47,971 nt of DNA. Source: Bdellovibrionales bacterium (GTDB lineage: Bacteria > Bdellovibrionota > UBA1018 > CAIMNF01). This document shows positions 15,750 to 24,363 of this stretch, piece by piece; position 1 is the first letter of the stretch, and each line of letters opens with the position of its first letter. Made by a program: the position numbers and the translations under genes. The DNA is taken from the NCBI GenBank assembly GCA_947372355.1, contig CANBTI010000014.1:1-47971 (forward strand), read 5' to 3'. The notes beneath the pieces are model-generated. The model was not told the origin of the DNA, made no database searches, and saw only the letters and a program-made list of their open reading frames with translations.

Positions 15750-16565
15750 TTATTTCTTTTTAGCTTTTTTCTCTAATGATGCTTCTTCAGCTTTTTTGTT
15801 TGCTTTTAATTCTTTCACTTCAGAAAGTGAGTGAATCACAGCAACAACACGGCGATTTTGTTCGCGACCTTCCGCTGTTTTATTTGAAGCAATTGGCTTT
15901 TTAGATCCATAACCTTTAGCAGTTAAATGCATACGTTCCACTTTATAATTTGAAATGATGTATTCTTTTACAGCATTAGCGCGCTCATCTGATAACTTAG
16001 TGTTTGAAGCCGCATTGCCTGTATTATCAGTATGACCTTGAACTTCAGCACCTAAATCAGTGTGAGATTCAAGAATTTTAGCGATGGATTCAATCTCATC
16101 TTTAAACTCTGGTTTGATCACTGCTTTGCCATTATCAAATTGAATGTTGATCTTCATTTCAACTTTTTGATCCACCGGGCATCCCAATGAATTTACCTTA
16201 ACTCCATTAGGTGTATTAGGGCATTTATCCATATCGTCATTCACACCATCTCCATCTGAATCAACCATATGTTTTGTTGGTGCCGAATTTACAGCTGCAA
16301 TAGTTTGTTTTTTGCCACCACCATTTGCGTAATCATTATTGTAACGTGGTTCAGACATCGTTACTAATTCAGAAGGGCCTGCAACTTTATAATTTGCATA
16401 ATCGTTATTATATTTTGATTCAGCAATCGTTACCAATTTAGAAGAACCACTCACGGAGTAGTTCATATAATCATTATTATATTTTGATTCAGATGAAGTA
16501 GCAAATGCACTATTCACTGAAACCAAAGCGATCAATACAGATAGGAAATTTAATTTTTTATTCAC
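15750..16565 (-). CDS. OmpA-family protein with N-terminal tandem repeats and a calcium-binding linker
   Basis: The 271-residue precursor starts at GTG 16565, with AAAGG upstream. A signal peptide (residues 1-24) is followed by 2.4 copies of a 23-residue repeat (YNNDY core). A thrombospondin type 3-like calcium motif DSDGDGVNDDMDKCPNTPNG comes next, then the OmpA C-terminal peptidoglycan-binding domain. That domain contains QGHTDNTGN, LSDERANAVKEY and GREQNRRVV. A Lys/Glu-rich tail ends the protein. There is no N-terminal beta-barrel, so this is probably a periplasmic or surface protein linking peptidoglycan to the outer membrane. A 9-bp inverted repeat lies 20 bases upstream of the start. 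Confidence 0.9.
   Translation of the reverse strand: MNKKLNFLSVLIALVSVNSAFATSSESKYNNDYMNYSVSGSSKLVTIAESKYNNDYANYKVAGPSELVTMSEPRYNNDYANGGGKKQTIAAVNSAPTKHMVDSDGDGVNDDMDKCPNTPNGVKVNSLGCPVDQKVEMKINIQFDNGKAVIKPEFKDEIESIAKILESHTDLGAEVQGHTDNTGNAASNTKLSDERANAVKEYIISNYKVERMHLTAKGYGSKKPIASNKTAEGREQNRRVVAVIHSLSEVKELKANKKAEEASLEKKAKKK
16323..16490 (-). repeat. 69-bp tandem repeat (23 residues) inside the OmpA-type gene
   Basis: Equivalent sites fall at exact 69-base intervals (ends at 16354, 16423 and 16492). The first two copies encode ESKYNNDYMNY... and ESKYNNDYANY..., each ending in a K/E-LVT segment. The third begins EPRYNNDYAN and then breaks off into a Gly-rich linker. The third copy has diverged most in DNA. 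Confidence 0.85.
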
Positions 16566-16584
16566 AAGTAAACCTTTCAGATGT

Positions 16585-16613
16585 TGTTAAAAGAATGAAC
16601 TAAACTTTTAACA
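16585..16613. promoter_or_regulatory. Perfect 9-bp inverted repeat upstream of the OmpA-type gene
   Basis: TGTTAAAAG (16585-16593) and CTTTTAACA (16605-16613) are separated by 11 bases. The distal arm runs into the 3' end of lipB. There is no T-tract beyond, so an operator or a leader hairpin is more likely than a terminator. Confidence 0.4.
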
Positions 16614-17268
16614 TGCTTTTTTCAAAAGCTTTAACTATCTTACCAGGGATATTTTCAAACTCTTGCTGCCATTTTTCTTGGCTAACACCATGCTTAAAAA
16701 TAAAATCAGGGATTGCGCCCTCAATTCCACATGGATTGATTGAAAAGAAACTGGTCTTGGTTGGAAAGCAATTTAATGCAAATCCACTGGTGATGTACCC
16801 CTCACGGATTTTAATTCCTACGGAAACTACTTTTCCAGAAGTACTCCAAATCCCCATGCGATCATCATTCTCTACCACCGCATCAGGTATATATTCTCTC
16901 ACCACTTGTGCTACGTGATTCAGAATTCCGCAAACAGCCTTACGTACACCCTTTGGATCACCCGTAAATTTTTCAAGTGGCGTGATCACAAACCCCACCC
17001 ACTGACCTGGTCCGTGCCAGGTTTCATTGCCGCCTCGATGTCCATGAACCACATCAATTCCATTTTCCTCAGCCGATACTCTCACCTGATTCAAGCGATC
17101 AAATTGGGCATTCTCATGCACTTGTCTGCTACCTAAAGTAATGGTTGGATTCAACTCTGCGAAAAGCAGCATGCTTTCCTGATTTGGTTTTAACAAACGG
17201 AGTTTCTCTTCTTGAATTTCAAGAAGTCGCTCGAACGATAAATTGCGATTAATACAGACGGACCACAT
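16600..17268 (-). CDS. lipB: Octanoyltransferase (lipoate biosynthesis)
   Basis: LipB moves octanoate from acyl carrier protein to lipoyl domains, the first step of lipoate synthesis. ATG 17268 is chosen because AGGAAGG precedes it; the frame stays open to a GTG at 17289. The 222-residue product shows RGGNETWHGPGQ (78-89), the active-site Lys146 in SGKVVSVGI and the acyl-accepting Cys180 in NPCGI. The usual YHGPGQ reads WHGPGQ here. The gene start overlaps the upstream lipoprotein stop by 20 bases. No lipA is visible in the window. Confidence 0.92.
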   Translation of the reverse strand: MWSVCINRNLSFERLLEIQEEKLRLLKPNQESMLLFAELNPTITLGSRQVHENAQFDRLNQVRVSAEENGIDVVHGHRGGNETWHGPGQWVGFVITPLEKFTGDPKGVRKAVCGILNHVAQVVREYIPDAVVENDDRMGIWSTSGKVVSVGIKIREGYITSGFALNCFPTKTSFFSINPCGIEGAIPDFIFKHGVSQEKWQQEFENIPGKIVKAFEKSMLKV

Positions 17269-18220
17269 CACCTTCCTGGAAGTTACCACCAGTATGGATT
17301 AATGTCATCGCACTATCTTGGCCGATGAATTCTGTGACCTCCAGAGTTCCCTTGAGCATTCCTTCAGAACGCCCTAAATAGGATTTAGTCACCGGATCTA
17401 CGATTTCTTCACCTGGGCTCATTACTTTTAAAATATCACCCGCAAGCAATCCGGATGCACGCCCTGCATTGATATAAACTTTATTTCCAATGAGTTTGGC
17501 AATCCGACCCTGCCAATCCATTTTTTCCATCGATAAAAAAGCCTGAGGAACAAGTTTCTTAATTGCATCAGAAACTGCATCTTTTGCGATTTCACTTCGA
17601 GCAGCCTTACTCGCTAATGCATCCTCATCAAATACAATGTGAGAAGTATTAAATGAAGCTCCACTGCGTTTTGCCGAATGCACTTCGCGTCCGGTAATCG
17701 CATCAAAAACTTTCATTTCAATATCTACTGCCACCGCACTTTGGGCTTCACGCAAAATTCCTACTTCTTCTCTATTTTGGCGAAAAACAATTTTTGAAAT
17801 GCGGCCAATGATAATCGTGTTCACGCCCACTCGTTTACCTTCACGAATGAGCTGTGCCGTTTGCACATGATCACCGTCTACAAAATCACGAGTCACGGCG
17901 GTTGCAGATTTTTCTTCTGGGAAAATTACTTTTTTACTGAGAAATAATTCTCGTTTTAATTCTTCTGCTGCGAAGGCCCCAATAGAATCATCACCCACTG
18001 GGGTATCATTCCAAAAACCAAGTACGAGAACTTTCTTTTTCGGTTGTTTAATTTTTTCAATGCGCTCTGTGCTCGTTGCCGCACCCATACCACCCGGCCC
18101 ACCGGAGTTATAATATCCACTCGGAGTTTCTTCATAAAACTCTTCATCCTTTTTATAGGAATCAGAACGAGTACATCCAATCATGCCAAGTAAAAACAAT
18201 AATGGGGTGAGCGCTTTCAT
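17249..18220 (-). CDS. CsgG/LpoB-like lipoprotein
   Basis: The 323-residue protein has lipobox LGMIGC (Cys16), a Gly/Tyr-rich disordered stretch (residues 30-50), and then a CsgG-type fold. That fold is suggested by KVLVLGFWNDTPVGDD, followed by RVGVNTIIIGRISKI and VDIEMKVFDAITGREV. The last 75 residues (LIGNKVYINAGRASGLLAGD, then GTLEVTEFIGQDSAM) look like the C-terminal beta domain of FlgT-type proteins. Relatives include CsgG secretion lipoproteins, LpoB activators of penicillin-binding proteins, and FlgT. Which role applies here cannot be decided. It overlaps lipB and lies 21 bases after the next upstream gene. Confidence 0.7.
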   Translation of the reverse strand: MKALTPLLFLLGMIGCTRSDSYKKDEEFYEETPSGYYNSGGPGGMGAATSTERIEKIKQPKKKVLVLGFWNDTPVGDDSIGAFAAEELKRELFLSKKVIFPEEKSATAVTRDFVDGDHVQTAQLIREGKRVGVNTIIIGRISKIVFRQNREEVGILREAQSAVAVDIEMKVFDAITGREVHSAKRSGASFNTSHIVFDEDALASKAARSEIAKDAVSDAIKKLVPQAFLSMEKMDWQGRIAKLIGNKVYINAGRASGLLAGDILKVMSPGEEIVDPVTKSYLGRSEGMLKGTLEVTEFIGQDSAMTLIHTGGNFQEGDVVRLY

Positions 18221-18241
18221 TGAGTTTATTTTAGCACAAAA

Positions 18242-19261
18242 TTAAAAGGAAAGTTTAGCGCCAAGATTTAGACTATACACAGCCGGGGTAGAAACTTGAG
18301 CCTGTGCGTAGATTCCAACCGGACCCAAGTTAATTTGAGATCCGATAAACCAGCGCAGCTGGGCTGTCGTAGGAGAAGAAGTATAAGGAGATCCAGTCAC
18401 ATTAGCATCTCCCGAAAATACCGAAACCCCTGCCTGCGATGCAGAAACAGCCCCATCGGAGTTTGTCCCTGAAAGTGAAGTAGAACCAAAATTAAAATCC
18501 ACACCTAAGCCCGTGAACAAATCGAGGAGATATAAAAAACGAAGTCCCGTGGTTGCTTCATTACTAAAAGTATAAACTGTTGAATCCACAGAAAGCTTAA
18601 CGTTACTCTTCATATCAATCCCACCTGAAGAAATGGTGAATGGCGTGGTGTACGATCCGCTGAAGCTTCCATATGAAACTCCAGAGGATACGCGAATTCC
18701 ATTGAAGCGAATTCCTGGTATCCAATCTCTTGGATTATAAACTTGATAAGAAACCCCTGTTGAAAACTGCATCGAATTTAGGGTAATTCCGTTACTAAAA
18801 TAAGAACTCAAATCCATGGTGTAAAACGAAACATGAAACATTACTTTTTTTCGATCTAATCCTGGAAACAAATGAATGATCTCTCCATTTGCACCAATCG
18901 TGATTCCGGATTGCGCCGCCACTCCCACTGAAGGTAATGAGTTGGGTTTCACCGTTGGATTAGTTCCACCTGAATAAGCACCACTCAGTCCGAATGAACC
19001 ACTGTATCTGGCTTCACCAATAATTCCTGGAGCAAGAAAAGAACGAGTGGATCCTGCATTTGCATTTCCCACTTGAGTTAAAAAACCTTCATTATCTGAA
19101 GCAGCTAAAGTGGTGTTGAATTGAGTTTCTAAGTTATCGGCAATTACATCCAGGGCCGCTTGATTTCCTAATGGATATTTTCGATTGGTAATGCTCAATT
19201 GATAAGCAGCATTTGCATTGGTGCCGAATAAAATCATTAAAATTATAAATTTTAAGCTCAT
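18242..19261 (-). CDS. Probable outer-membrane beta-barrel protein, unknown
   Basis: The 339-residue precursor has a signal peptide (SLKFIILMILFGTNANAA). The mature protein is rich in Gly, Ser and aromatic residues in alternating strands (FSTGVSYQVYNPRDWIPG, GIRVSSGVSYGSFSG). The final residues LNLGAKLSF end in Phe, as in many outer-membrane proteins. No family is recognised. It sits upstream of the CsgG/LpoB-like lipoprotein on the same strand, so the pair may work together at the outer membrane. Confidence 0.65.
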   Translation of the reverse strand: MSLKFIILMILFGTNANAAYQLSITNRKYPLGNQAALDVIADNLETQFNTTLAASDNEGFLTQVGNANAGSTRSFLAPGIIGEARYSGSFGLSGAYSGGTNPTVKPNSLPSVGVAAQSGITIGANGEIIHLFPGLDRKKVMFHVSFYTMDLSSYFSNGITLNSMQFSTGVSYQVYNPRDWIPGIRFNGIRVSSGVSYGSFSGSYTTPFTISSGGIDMKSNVKLSVDSTVYTFSNEATTGLRFLYLLDLFTGLGVDFNFGSTSLSGTNSDGAVSASQAGVSVFSGDANVTGSPYTSSPTTAQLRWFIGSQINLGPVGIYAQAQVSTPAVYSLNLGAKLSF

Positions 19262-19404
19262 GCATCTTTATCGGAACACTTAAAAAAATCCATTAATTCT
19301 AAAGCCTTAGCTAGTAAATTGACGATATTCAAAGATGTTTTTATTGCATTAAATGACAGGACGTGCTATTTGTTTCTGCCACACATAAATTTTTTTGAGA
19401 AACT

Positions 19405-19812
19405 ATGAATTACTGGTTATTTAAATCTGAGCCGAATGTTTATTCGATTGATGATCTAGCGAAAGATAAAAAAACCGCATGGACCGGAATTCGTAACTAT
19501 CAGGCTCGTAATTTTTTAAAGACCTGCAAAAAAGGTGATTTAGTTTTTATCTACCACAGCAATATTGGCAAAGCGGTGGTGGGCGTAGCAAAGATCACAG
19601 AAGAAGCTTATCCAGAATTAGACAAGACACGCCCCGGTGAGTGGGTGCAAGTAGACATTGGCTTTGTTACGAAGTTCAGTAATCCCGTAACATTAGAGGT
19701 AATTAAAACCACGCCAAGTCTCAAAGCGCTCCCACTCTTGAAGCAATCACGTTTATCGTGCATGCCCGTGGGCGAAAAAGATTTCAATGCTATTTTGAAA
19801 ATGGGAAAATAA
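19405..19812 (+). CDS. EVE-domain protein
   Basis: The 135-residue protein is almost wholly one EVE domain: NYWLFKSEPNVYSIDDL at the start, then TAWTGIRNYQARNFLK, GDLVFIYHSN and the conserved PGEW before a strand. EVE is a PUA-like fold that recognises modified bases in nucleic acid (family knowledge). GAGAAA precedes the ATG. The stop is one base before the start of the ferritin-like gene, so the two are co-expressed. Confidence 0.93.
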   Translation: MNYWLFKSEPNVYSIDDLAKDKKTAWTGIRNYQARNFLKTCKKGDLVFIYHSNIGKAVVGVAKITEEAYPELDKTRPGEWVQVDIGFVTKFSNPVTLEVIKTTPSLKALPLLKQSRLSCMPVGEKDFNAILKMGK

Positions 19813-19813
19813 A

Positions 19814-20347
19814 ATGGAAAAACCATTGGGTCTTTTTTCATCACTCCCGATCGATTGGAATCCTTTTAGAATTTGTGCTCCGGGTGAAAAAGCCCCCTAC
19901 CCTCGTGCACTCACCACCAAAGAAGGACTCGGCGATCGATTAAGATTCGTAGCTTTTGCAGAAAAACAAGCCGTAGTTGCTTTCTCATCGGCTGCAGAAA
20001 TTTTTTCAGATTCCCCCATTCAGACACGTGAGCTTTGGCTAGCACTCTCTAAAGAAGAAGAAAAACATCTCTCTTGGCTCATCCAAAGAATGAAAGAATT
20101 AAATGTATCCGTGGATGAGCGCCCTCAAAGTTTAGCGCTTTGGCAATCTTTTGATCACTGCAAAACAGCATTAGAATTTGCAAATTTCATGGCTAAGGCC
20201 GAAGACCGAGGCAGACAAGCAGGCGAACAATTTTATGAAACTCTGCTAAAAATTGATCCAATTACTGCTGAAATTTTTAGAAAAATTGCTGAAGAAGAAA
20301 AAGAGCACATTCTCTTAGCGGCAAAAGCATTAGAATATATTGAGTGA
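19814..20347 (+). CDS. Ferritin-like di-iron carboxylate protein (MiaE- or DUF455-like)
   Basis: The 177-residue protein is a predicted four-helix bundle with ligands in the order Glu50 (AFAEKQAV), ExxH (Glu82-His85, EEEKHLSW), Glu130 (KAEDRGRQAGE) and ExxH (Glu162-His165, EEKEHILL). This is the ferritin-like di-iron pattern. MiaE, the tRNA 2-methylthio-isopentenyl-adenosine hydroxylase, and DUF455 proteins share it. The pairing with an EVE-domain protein would fit a role in RNA modification, but that is inference; the substrate is unknown. The stop abuts the convergent FecR-domain gene. Confidence 0.7.
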   Translation: MEKPLGLFSSLPIDWNPFRICAPGEKAPYPRALTTKEGLGDRLRFVAFAEKQAVVAFSSAAEIFSDSPIQTRELWLALSKEEEKHLSWLIQRMKELNVSVDERPQSLALWQSFDHCKTALEFANFMAKAEDRGRQAGEQFYETLLKIDPITAEIFRKIAEEEKEHILLAAKALEYIE

Positions 20348-22504
20348 TTAATAAGGAATGGATTCATCCAAATTTTTCTTCACTGGCTTATCATTTGCTT
20401 TCACTTTTGGTTTTGGAACATCCTTAGGCTCAATCACTAGATGAGCAATTCCACTTTGAGGACTAAGATGGCCAGCTGAATCCTTATAAGATACTTTCCA
20501 GTAATATTCTCCGGGCTCTGGATTATTCCAGCGGAAAATAGGCGAATTTAATGTTTTACTGATCACTAAATTTTTGAATTCGCGATCACGAGTAATCTCC
20601 AAGTGAAAGGTTGCTGCATTTTCAATCTGAGGTAAAAATATCTCTACAAAATCGGTTCCTAATTTTGCCTGGCTACGATTAGTGGTGCCACCAAAAATGG
20701 TCGTATCCTCAACAATTTTAGCCGTGACCTCTCCTAAAACCGGAGCCAATAGTCCTGCAGCCTTAAAAATTCTAAACTGGCGAGTTTCGCTCACTTGGTG
20801 ATCTGTTTTGATTCGCCAGTAAACAACTTCGTTGCGCTTTAAGATTTTAAATTCAAACTGGGGTTTACTCAATTGAGCACTTTCAATGATCCTTTTGAAA
20901 TCATTGGTATTAGAAAATTCAATTCGGTACTGATCACTTAAGCTTACATCTTCCCAAGTAAAATCAATATTCATGTAATCTTGATCTCTAAATAGATAAG
21001 CTATTTTATTTTTTGGGGTGAGCAATGAGATTTTAGGCTCAACAACAAACAAGCTCCGAGTCGCGCCTACTTTTGCTTTTGGATTTTTCTTCACATGCCA
21101 AAAAAACTTACCTTCATTTCCAGGATGCCAATTAAAAGAATGTTGATCAGTAATGGCTTCACTCACAATATTCGTAAATTTTTCATCCGTTGCAATTTGA
21201 ATTTGTGATTGTGCATCTCCACCATTCCATTCAAAAACAATTTCTTTTTTGGGAAAAATGAATGTTGCAGTTGCCATATCCGCTGGGGAAACTAACTCAA
21301 TACCATTGCGATCCACATCGCCCACCGTAAATGGCTGCCAAGGTGACCAACCGGAAATCAGTTTGTTTTTAGATGCGCGTACTCTAAATTGATAATGACC
21401 ATCTGATAATTTACTCACTAAATACTTGGTATTAGGACCAGTGAACTTTTGAGCACCACTAATCCCCCCATCAAGTTGCTGAATTTCACCATCATAAATA
21501 AAATCAAATCTTTTTTCCCAAGCAAACTCCGGACCAATAGGCAACCCTGATGGGTAGTTTTGTCGAAAAGAAGGATCAAAAATAACTGGTGGAATGACCG
21601 GTTCATACTCAAAATCTTGTGCATGATAATAAACATCATGCTCCGGTTGAACCACTCTCCAATAAATGGCTCCGCCCATAGCTGCAGCAACTGGAATATC
21701 AACTTCAGAAATTCCTGAAACATCTTTTTTGAAAAAGGTAGATTCAAATGTTGGAGTTTTAGATAATTCCAGTGAAAGAGGAATTCCTTGGATTAATGTT
21801 TGCCATTTAAAATGAATGGGAATTTCCGGCATCAATACCAACTCTTCCCTTGATGCAGGAGCTATCAGCTTAACCGGTAAATTCATGATCGTAGCCGTTC
21901 CAGCACGATTCATCCCTAACAGCTGGTTTGGGGCAAGTGTTTGAATGGAACTATTTCCGCCTGGCGCAAGACTTTTAAAACTAATTTTGCCATCAATTGC
22001 GGAAACCATGGTTTTTTCTTCAAAACCATTCACATGAATTTCACTACCAATACTATTCAATTCAAGAGATGCGTTTTGTAATTTAAAGGAAGCTTTTGAC
22101 ATTTTTCCCGAAAGCTTTGCTGTAAAAAATCCTAGTCCACCTTGTACACTTAAACCCTCAAGCGCCTTTGGATCAATTTTTAAAAGAGTGGATGAATTCA
22201 TCCCAATTTCAGCTAAATCGAGTAAATTAAGTTGCGCTAATGATGCATCTCCAGTGAAAACCTTATCGCCCGGATATAGTTTTGCTGAATGTTCGATGTC
22301 TACCCAAGAAAGATTTCCATCAATTCTACGCCTAAGTTCATTATCTTTTTTAAAGACTTCACCGATGGTAGGAAAATTTCCTTTTTCCTGAAATTGAATC
22401 CCCCAGAAAAAATAAAAAACAGAGAGCATCAGAATAATCAAACTGGCTACGATGATGAGAATATTTCTGTGCTTTTTACCTGGCATTAATCCAATGGTAA
22501 CCAT
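20348..22504 (-). CDS. Membrane-anchored FecR-domain protein with repeated beta-sandwich domains
   Basis: The 718-residue protein has a short cytoplasmic start, one membrane segment (ILIIVASLIILMLSVFYFFW) and a large external part. Residues about 55-190 match the FecR pattern: AKLYPGDKVFTGDASLAQLN, then SSTLLKIDP and EIHVNG. The rest contains several fibronectin type III-like units with recurring W-R or W-x-V-K strands (IYWRVVQP, FFWHVKKNP, VYWRIKTD, YYWKVSYKD). A Pro/Lys tail ends it. FecR domains usually sense or relay signals in the envelope, but no FecI sigma gene is adjacent. ATG 22486 is an alternative start. The start is 20 bases from that of the divergent SpoIIE phosphatase. Confidence 0.8.
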   Translation of the reverse strand: MVTIGLMPGKKHRNILIIVASLIILMLSVFYFFWGIQFQEKGNFPTIGEVFKKDNELRRRIDGNLSWVDIEHSAKLYPGDKVFTGDASLAQLNLLDLAEIGMNSSTLLKIDPKALEGLSVQGGLGFFTAKLSGKMSKASFKLQNASLELNSIGSEIHVNGFEEKTMVSAIDGKISFKSLAPGGNSSIQTLAPNQLLGMNRAGTATIMNLPVKLIAPASREELVLMPEIPIHFKWQTLIQGIPLSLELSKTPTFESTFFKKDVSGISEVDIPVAAAMGGAIYWRVVQPEHDVYYHAQDFEYEPVIPPVIFDPSFRQNYPSGLPIGPEFAWEKRFDFIYDGEIQQLDGGISGAQKFTGPNTKYLVSKLSDGHYQFRVRASKNKLISGWSPWQPFTVGDVDRNGIELVSPADMATATFIFPKKEIVFEWNGGDAQSQIQIATDEKFTNIVSEAITDQHSFNWHPGNEGKFFWHVKKNPKAKVGATRSLFVVEPKISLLTPKNKIAYLFRDQDYMNIDFTWEDVSLSDQYRIEFSNTNDFKRIIESAQLSKPQFEFKILKRNEVVYWRIKTDHQVSETRQFRIFKAAGLLAPVLGEVTAKIVEDTTIFGGTTNRSQAKLGTDFVEIFLPQIENAATFHLEITRDREFKNLVISKTLNSPIFRWNNPEPGEYYWKVSYKDSAGHLSPQSGIAHLVIEPKDVPKPKVKANDKPVKKNLDESIPY

Positions 22505-22524
22505 ACAATGTGAAAGAGTCTACT

Positions 22525-24363
22525 ATGGTAAAAGATATTATTAAAAAGGCTTTTCAGTTTTCAATTCGCACGAAAATTCTTTTTCTAGGTACCGGCTTAA
22601 TCATTCTCAGTTTTGGTACCTATTTACCCTATATTTTAAAGACTTTTTTAGAAGATAAAAAAGCCTATATCTACGATACGGTTTTAAATGAATCCCACGA
22701 AATTCAAACCAACATTTCGCATCTTTTAGAAAACAAAGGCAAAGACTTAATCGCTTACTCGCTTCAGGATCAAACCTACTTCCTAGGTGAATCTTTTAAA
22801 AAAAGTGCACTGAAAGAGAACCTACTTCAATATGAGCGCTATAATTTTGACGGTCAATTTAAGAAAGTAGTTTCAACCGTTTATGAGCCTGCGCTCCGTA
22901 ATCACACTCTGGAAAAGAGCGAGCTGGAAGAAATCATTAAAACTCCATGGGAACGCTTTCCTTCCATTGTTTTACGGAAAAACTATACCGATTTTATCCA
23001 TATTGGCTCTGTGCCTATAGTTCAAATTTTCCACTATGATGCTTCAAACCACTCTCTTCACTATGCTGTCTATATTGCTGATGACATTGTAGATCGATTC
23101 TCTAAAGGCTCCAGCTTTACCAATACACTCATGAGCATTTCTGGAAATATTTTAGAATCTAATACCAAAATTAAGATTCCTTCTGAAATTCTTCAAAAAC
23201 TTTCTCTCGCAGGTTTATCTGAAGGTGTGGTCACTCAGGGTATTGATGGTAAGAACTATCTCATCGCCTTTTCAAAGATTCTACGCGATGACTGGTTAGC
23301 CCTTAGCGTGATTGACGAAGCTGAAGCTTATAAAATTGCCTATTATCTTCTTAAGAAAACAATCGCCTTTGCGGGCATCATTATTTCATTAGGCATTATC
23401 TTTGGAACCTTGTTAGCTAAAACGCTTACCAGTCGTATTGATGATCTTGTGGAAGGCACTGAGGAAATTGGTCGTGGAAACTTTCATCATTTAATCCCAA
23501 AACGTGCTGAAGATGAACTGGGGCAGCTCGCTGATTCATTCAACTATATGAATAAGGAACTTCTTCGGTACATCGAAGAAGTGAAAGAGAAGTCACGCAT
23601 GGAAAATGAATTAGCTGTTGCTCAGTTAGTTCAATCCAGCTTTTTCCCTGATAAAAAAGTAGTCAACGATCAATTCAGTGTAGTTGGGCATTATTCATCC
23701 GCTTCAGAGTGCGGCGGGGATTGGTGGGGAACCCGAACCATTCTAGATAAAAATCTTCTGTTCATCGGCGATGCAACCGGACACGGAGTTCCAGCAGCCC
23801 TCATTACCGCCACCGCAAACTGCGTTGCCAACCTGCTTCCTCAAATTTGTGAAGAAAATCCAGAACTATTAAAATCTCCTGCTAAGATTCTCGAATATTT
23901 CAACTCTGCAGTTTATAAAGTGGGGGGTAAAATTTTGATGACCTTCTTTATTGGGGTCTATGATCAAAAAACAAAAACTTTAAAATATGCAAATGCCTCT
24001 CATAACCCACCTTACCTTTACCGTTATCAAGAGCATGAACCTCAAAAATCAGACATTACCCTTTTACTCGATGCTGAGGGAGAACGCCTAGGGCATATAG
24101 AAAATCCTGTATACACCGAAGGAAGCATTCAAATGAATGATCAAGATGTTTTGATTATGGTTACGGATGGAATTATTGAAGCTGAAAATAGTGATCATAA
24201 ACCTTATGGTGAAAGAAGATTTCTTAAAAGCGTTCTTAGAAATGTGAAAAGCACTCCAGAGGATCTATTATCAGGGATCATTGTAGATTCAGAAGATTAT
24301 CTCGAAGGATGCTTACCCGATGATGACGTCACTCTCATCATTGCCAAGAGGGAACTGACATGA
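22525..24363 (+). CDS. Membrane sensor with HAMP and SpoIIE-type (PP2C) phosphatase domains
   Basis: ATG 22525 is preferred over GTG 22510 because GAAAGAG precedes it. The 612-residue protein has a first membrane helix near residues 16-37, an external sensor region of about 240 residues, and a second helix (IAFAGIIISLGIIFGTLLA). A HAMP domain follows (LTSRIDDLVEGTEEIGRGNF, DELGQLADSFNYMN), then a SpoIIE phosphatase. The metal-binding motifs are ECGGDWWGT, FIGDATGHGVPAALIT, VTDGIIEAE and LPDDDVTLI. Such enzymes dephosphorylate STAS anti-anti-sigma proteins. The next two genes supply the predicted kinase and STAS substrate; the first overlaps its stop (24360-24363). Confidence 0.93.
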   Translation: MVKDIIKKAFQFSIRTKILFLGTGLIILSFGTYLPYILKTFLEDKKAYIYDTVLNESHEIQTNISHLLENKGKDLIAYSLQDQTYFLGESFKKSALKENLLQYERYNFDGQFKKVVSTVYEPALRNHTLEKSELEEIIKTPWERFPSIVLRKNYTDFIHIGSVPIVQIFHYDASNHSLHYAVYIADDIVDRFSKGSSFTNTLMSISGNILESNTKIKIPSEILQKLSLAGLSEGVVTQGIDGKNYLIAFSKILRDDWLALSVIDEAEAYKIAYYLLKKTIAFAGIIISLGIIFGTLLAKTLTSRIDDLVEGTEEIGRGNFHHLIPKRAEDELGQLADSFNYMNKELLRYIEEVKEKSRMENELAVAQLVQSSFFPDKKVVNDQFSVVGHYSSASECGGDWWGTRTILDKNLLFIGDATGHGVPAALITATANCVANLLPQICEENPELLKSPAKILEYFNSAVYKVGGKILMTFFIGVYDQKTKTLKYANASHNPPYLYRYQEHEPQKSDITLLLDAEGERLGHIENPVYTEGSIQMNDQDVLIMVTDGIIEAENSDHKPYGERRFLKSVLRNVKSTPEDLLSGIIVDSEDYLEGCLPDDDVTLIIAKRELT

